Below are positions 61,379-64,000 of a DNA stretch of 64,000 nt, one piece after another; the first letter of the stretch is position 1, and every line of letters starts with the position of its first letter. A program made the position numbers and the translations under genes. Under the pieces are notes generated by a model. The model was not told the DNA's origin. It did no database searches and saw only the letters and a list, made by a program, of their open reading frames with translations. The DNA is from JAAYDS01 sp012729155 (GTDB lineage: Bacteria > Chloroflexota > Anaerolineae > UBA1429): contig DAIPBO010000010.1 of NCBI GenBank assembly GCA_036774405.1, positions 1 through 64,000 of the forward strand. The letters run 5' to 3'.

Positions 61379-62773
61379 ATGAAGATACGCTTTTGCGGCG
61401 CTGCACGTACGGTTACGGGGTCAATGCATCTTCTCGAGGTCAACGGCCAGCGGATTCTGCTGGAGTGCGGCCTCTATCAGGGGCACCGCGCTGAGGCGTT
61501 CAAGCGCAACCGTGAGCTGCCCTTTGACGCTCGCCACATCGACGCCATGGTGCTCTCACATGCGCACATTGATCATAGCGGCAATATCCCCAACCTGGTG
61601 CGCTCTGGCTTTGAGGGGGCCATCTATGCCACACATGCCACGCGCGACCTGTGTAGCAGCATGCTGCGCGATTCGGCTTATATCATGGAGTCAGATGCTG
61701 CCTACCTCAACCGCAAGCAGGGCCTGCGTGGAGAACATGCCATACAGCCTATCTATACCCAAGAGGATGCCACCCGGAGCCTCGGCCATTTCGTGTCGGT
61801 CGGGTATGAACGGCGCCTGCCTATCGCTTCTGGCGTCGACCTCACCCTGTACGATGCCGGTCATATTCTCGGCTCGGCTTTTGTGGCCCTCGACGTGCAA
61901 GAGGATGGCCGTAGCTATCGCCTGATGTTTACGGGAGATGTGGGTCGTAGGGACTTGCCCATCTTGCGAGACCCCCAGGTGGTGCCCGCGCCCGACTATC
62001 TCATCACCGAAAGCACCTATGGTGGCCGCCAGCACGACACGCCCCAGGATGCCGAGGCCAAGCTGCTGCGAGTCGTCAACGAGACGGCATCGCGGGGCGG
62101 CAAGGTCATCATTCCGGCCTTTGCCGTGGGGCGCACACAAGAAATCGTCTACGCCCTGCATCGGCTGGCCAATGCGGGCGCCATCGGCGACGTGCCCATC
62201 TTTGTCGATTCGCCGTTGGCCATCGATGTCACCGACATCTTTCGCCTGCACCCCGAGTATTATGACCGCGAGGCACGCGAGTTCATGCTAGAGGTGCGTG
62301 ATCCCTTCGGCTTCGAGCGCCTGCGCTATACCCGCTGGGTTGAAGAGAGCAAGGCACTCAATACTCTCCAAGGTCCGGCGGTTATTCTAAGCGCCTCGGG
62401 CATGTGCGAGGCAGGCCGCATTCTGCATCACCTCAAGAACAACATCGAATCATCGCGAAATACGATCTTGTTCGTGGGCTTTCAGGCTGAGCACACCCTG
62501 GGGAGACGCATTCTAGATGGCGTCGAGGAGGTTTCGATCCTCGGTGGGCGCTATCGAGCACGGGCCCGCATCGAGTCGATCAACGGCTATAGCGCGCACG
62601 CCGATGAAAAAGAGCTCCTGAGTTACGTTCAGCAACTGGAGCCGCACAGGATCAAAAAGGCCTTTGCTGTTCACGGCGATCTCGAAGCCTGCGAGGCCAT
62701 CGCCAGGGGGCTAGAGGGCCTGGGCGTGCGCAAGACGTCTATCCCCGAAGAGGGACAGCAGTTCGAGATCTAG
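61379..62773 (+). CDS. Beta-CASP metallo-beta-lactamase RNA-processing exonuclease
   Basis: 464 aa. MBL motif SHAHIDHSGNIPNLV, then TGDVGRRDLPIL, TESTYGGRQHD, and beta-CASP motifs (PAFAVGRTQEIVYAL, ASGMCEAGRILHHLKNN, INGYSAHADEKELL, FAVHGDLEACEAIA). It belongs to the CPSF/YSH1-like bacterial branch and probably degrades or processes RNA. GAGGTT precedes the ATG. Confidence 0.92.
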   Translation: MKIRFCGAARTVTGSMHLLEVNGQRILLECGLYQGHRAEAFKRNRELPFDARHIDAMVLSHAHIDHSGNIPNLVRSGFEGAIYATHATRDLCSSMLRDSAYIMESDAAYLNRKQGLRGEHAIQPIYTQEDATRSLGHFVSVGYERRLPIASGVDLTLYDAGHILGSAFVALDVQEDGRSYRLMFTGDVGRRDLPILRDPQVVPAPDYLITESTYGGRQHDTPQDAEAKLLRVVNETASRGGKVIIPAFAVGRTQEIVYALHRLANAGAIGDVPIFVDSPLAIDVTDIFRLHPEYYDREAREFMLEVRDPFGFERLRYTRWVEESKALNTLQGPAVILSASGMCEAGRILHHLKNNIESSRNTILFVGFQAEHTLGRRILDGVEEVSILGGRYRARARIESINGYSAHADEKELLSYVQQLEPHRIKKAFAVHGDLEACEAIARGLEGLGVRKTSIPEEGQQFEI

Positions 62774-63387
62774 CCATCTATGTGCTCCACGTCAAGTCGT
62801 CTTGGAGCGCGTTCGCTGCCATTGGCGGCAGAGCCCAGGCAAAAAGCCAGCAGCGGGCGCCAGGGGCTCTGGGGGCGTTGCTCCATCAGCCATACTTCGT
62901 CGGCAGCAAAACGTGCTCGAAAGGGTTGCTTGCCACTCTGCAGCAGCGCCTGCCCCACCCGCGAGGGCAGGTTGAGGCCGATGGTCACGTGGGGGCGGTA
63001 GGGGCCGACGCGATGATACTGTGGTGTAATCGCCTCACCTAGCGCGGCTAACAGCCGCTCGCGCAGCGCTCGTAGCGGACGCACCGGCCCAACATGCAAA
63101 AAGACGCCGCAATCGTCGGGAGCGTTCTCGAACACATCAACACCGCGGATGCGCAATGCAAGTGGGCTTGCCTGAGCGCAGGCGCTGTTTGTGCGGGAGA
63201 GAGAGGGCTCGACGTTATCAGAAGCCCAGTAGAAGGGCCCTACGATGGAGATATGATAGCCCATCGGAGGGCGTGTGGCGCCGACGCTGGGCAGAAACCG
63301 ATCCTCGATGCGCACCTCGGTAGTGCGAGGCAGGCGGATCATCAACAGATAACGGCTCTGTGAGGCACTGTGGACTGGCGCTGGCAT
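62770..63387 (-). CDS. 2H phosphoesterase (RNA 2',3'-cyclic phosphodiesterase/ligase-like)
   Basis: 205 aa. Two H-x-[ST] motifs, GYHISIVGPF (~43-52) and YRPHVTIGLN (~130-139), define the 2H superfamily. Could hydrolyse cyclic phosphates on RNA or small nucleotides. It follows a beta-CASP RNase convergently (ends overlap by four bases). Confidence 0.78.
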   Translation of the reverse strand: MPAPVHSASQSRYLLMIRLPRTTEVRIEDRFLPSVGATRPPMGYHISIVGPFYWASDNVEPSLSRTNSACAQASPLALRIRGVDVFENAPDDCGVFLHVGPVRPLRALRERLLAALGEAITPQYHRVGPYRPHVTIGLNLPSRVGQALLQSGKQPFRARFAADEVWLMEQRPQSPWRPLLAFCLGSAANGSERAPRRLDVEHIDG

Positions 63388-63396
63388 AGCGTCATT

Positions 63397-63879
63397 CTAG
63401 AGAGCGACGCTTGACTTGTCCAGTGGCCAATGATGTGTGGCCAGCCAGGCGCGCAGGCGGTGCATACCCTGCTCGGCGTCTACGCGCAGCCTGTGCCTGG
63501 CTGGCAAGGCATCCAGTTCATCGCGATCCAGCTCGATGGCACCGCCATCGGGCAGCACTAGCAGGTCGAGTAACCAATCGCGCCAGCGTATGCTTGCCGC
63601 CGCGATCTCTGCCGGCGCGGTGATGTTGCAGTAATGGCCCTTGAGCTCGCCCCGGGGGCTGTACACCGCCATGATGTTGAACGGCTCATCGGGGTAATAG
63701 TGCTCGATGAACAGATCTCCCGCCTGTAGAACAAAGGCGCCGACCGCAAACGGCTTGGGCGCCTCCCACCGGCAACGCACCACGGTGGTCTGTTCGTTGG
63801 CAAAGACGCGCTGGCCCTGGTAGGTCAGGCGTTCGCGCCCTTCGAAATCGAGCTTGGTGATGGTGATGACTGCGCTCAT
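63397..63879 (-). CDS. DUF402 family protein
   Basis: 160 aa. FVLQAGDLFIEHYYPDEPFNIMAVYSP, here split as DLFIEHYYPDEPFNIM and KGHYCNITAPAEI, with YDLLVLPDGG-like DLLVLPDGGAIELDRDELDA, are the DUF402/FomD-type core, a fold with nucleoside-diphosphatase members. ATG 63879 overlaps the previous gene's stop (TAATG). It is 9 bases upstream of the 2H phosphoesterase gene, so they are co-transcribed. Confidence 0.82.
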   Translation of the reverse strand: MSAVITITKLDFEGRERLTYQGQRVFANEQTTVVRCRWEAPKPFAVGAFVLQAGDLFIEHYYPDEPFNIMAVYSPRGELKGHYCNITAPAEIAAASIRWRDWLLDLLVLPDGGAIELDRDELDALPARHRLRVDAEQGMHRLRAWLATHHWPLDKSSVAL

Positions 63880-64000
63880 TACAGCCCCAGTGCTGTCAGC
63901 AGGCGATGGCGGATATGCGCCGCCTCGAGCGTATCTAGCTGCGTCTGTATGCGTGGACGCGGTAGGGGCACGTTGACCTCGAGCGCTACAGTGCCAGGCC
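63879..64000 (-). CDS. Hypothetical protein, partial (only the C-terminal ~39 residues in window)
   Basis: An open frame enters from the right edge and stops at TAA (63881-63879), overlapping the DUF402 start by one base. The end reads LEAAHIRHRLLTALGL. Too little to identify. The TAATG overlap supports it as a real upstream gene of the same operon. Confidence 0.5.
   Translation of the reverse strand, partial: PGTVALEVNVPLPRPRIQTQLDTLEAAHIRHRLLTALGL

Overview
The window is a dense, GC-rich bacterial chromosome segment of about 60 protein genes with short intergenic gaps. I see no rRNA, tRNA, insertion sequence, phage gene or CRISPR array. The gene mix suggests a member of the Chloroflexota, perhaps Anaerolineae-like: a SpoIIIAA-like ATPase next to tmk, a DarA-type c-di-AMP receptor and gmk; lipoproteins with Thr/Pro-rich linkers; helicase-associated-domain and beta-propeller proteins; FabK-type fatty acid synthesis; large Liv operons. 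This is inference from gene content; no marker gene in the window proves it.

The most notable locus is at 1735-2340. It encodes a complete AhpC-type peroxiredoxin whose catalytic cysteine codon is TGA, followed at once by a hairpin with a GGUC apical loop at the right distance for a bacterial SECIS. It reads as a selenocysteine peroxiredoxin, with its own TTGACA-17-TATGCT promoter and a terminator. UGA is an ordinary stop elsewhere in the window, so this would be local recoding.

Layout. 1-4255: a partial gene, a membrane PIN-TRAM protein, the selenoperoxiredoxin, a metallo-beta-lactamase protein and DAHP synthase. 4435-9865: exported beta-propeller lipoprotein, zinc ribbon protein, helicase-associated-domain protein, DUF1232 and acyltransferase-like genes. 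9882-17381: a run of genes on one strand (SpoIIIAA-like ATPase, tmk, darA, gmk, rhomboid, Memo-like, priA). 17431-20062: an epimerase-ribulokinase operon. 20190-23337: a lipoprotein translationally coupled to a two-subunit NiFe hydrogenase. 23399-30206: ParB-like/universal-stress fusion, degenerate LytM protein, galT, and a zinc alcohol dehydrogenase.

30321-39574 is one large amino-acid uptake locus. A single lipoprotein joins a glutamine-type binding domain to two tandem leucine-type binding domains. It is followed by livHMGF and then glnPQ, so both importer families served by the fused receptor lie behind it. Hairpins between the first two genes and before glnP probably set the expression ratios. 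39977-44543 holds two permease genes and a rhaB-nagA-cupin operon. 44630-51338 holds lgt and fatty acid synthesis (fabG, fabD, fabK divergent from fabF, fabH; a MaoC dehydratase nearby; no acyl carrier protein gene). 51446-64000 holds a SanA-like protein, an rsgA/deoxyhypusine-synthase-like/RfaE-kinase operon, two glycosyltransferases, a copper ATPase with an operator-like palindrome, degV, a GNAT-like protein, a beta-CASP nuclease, a 2H phosphoesterase, a DUF402 protein and a partial gene.

Several genes have a -10 element only 6-11 bases before the start codon and no Shine-Dalgarno, which points to leaderless or near-leaderless mRNAs beside many genes with strong GGAGG sites.
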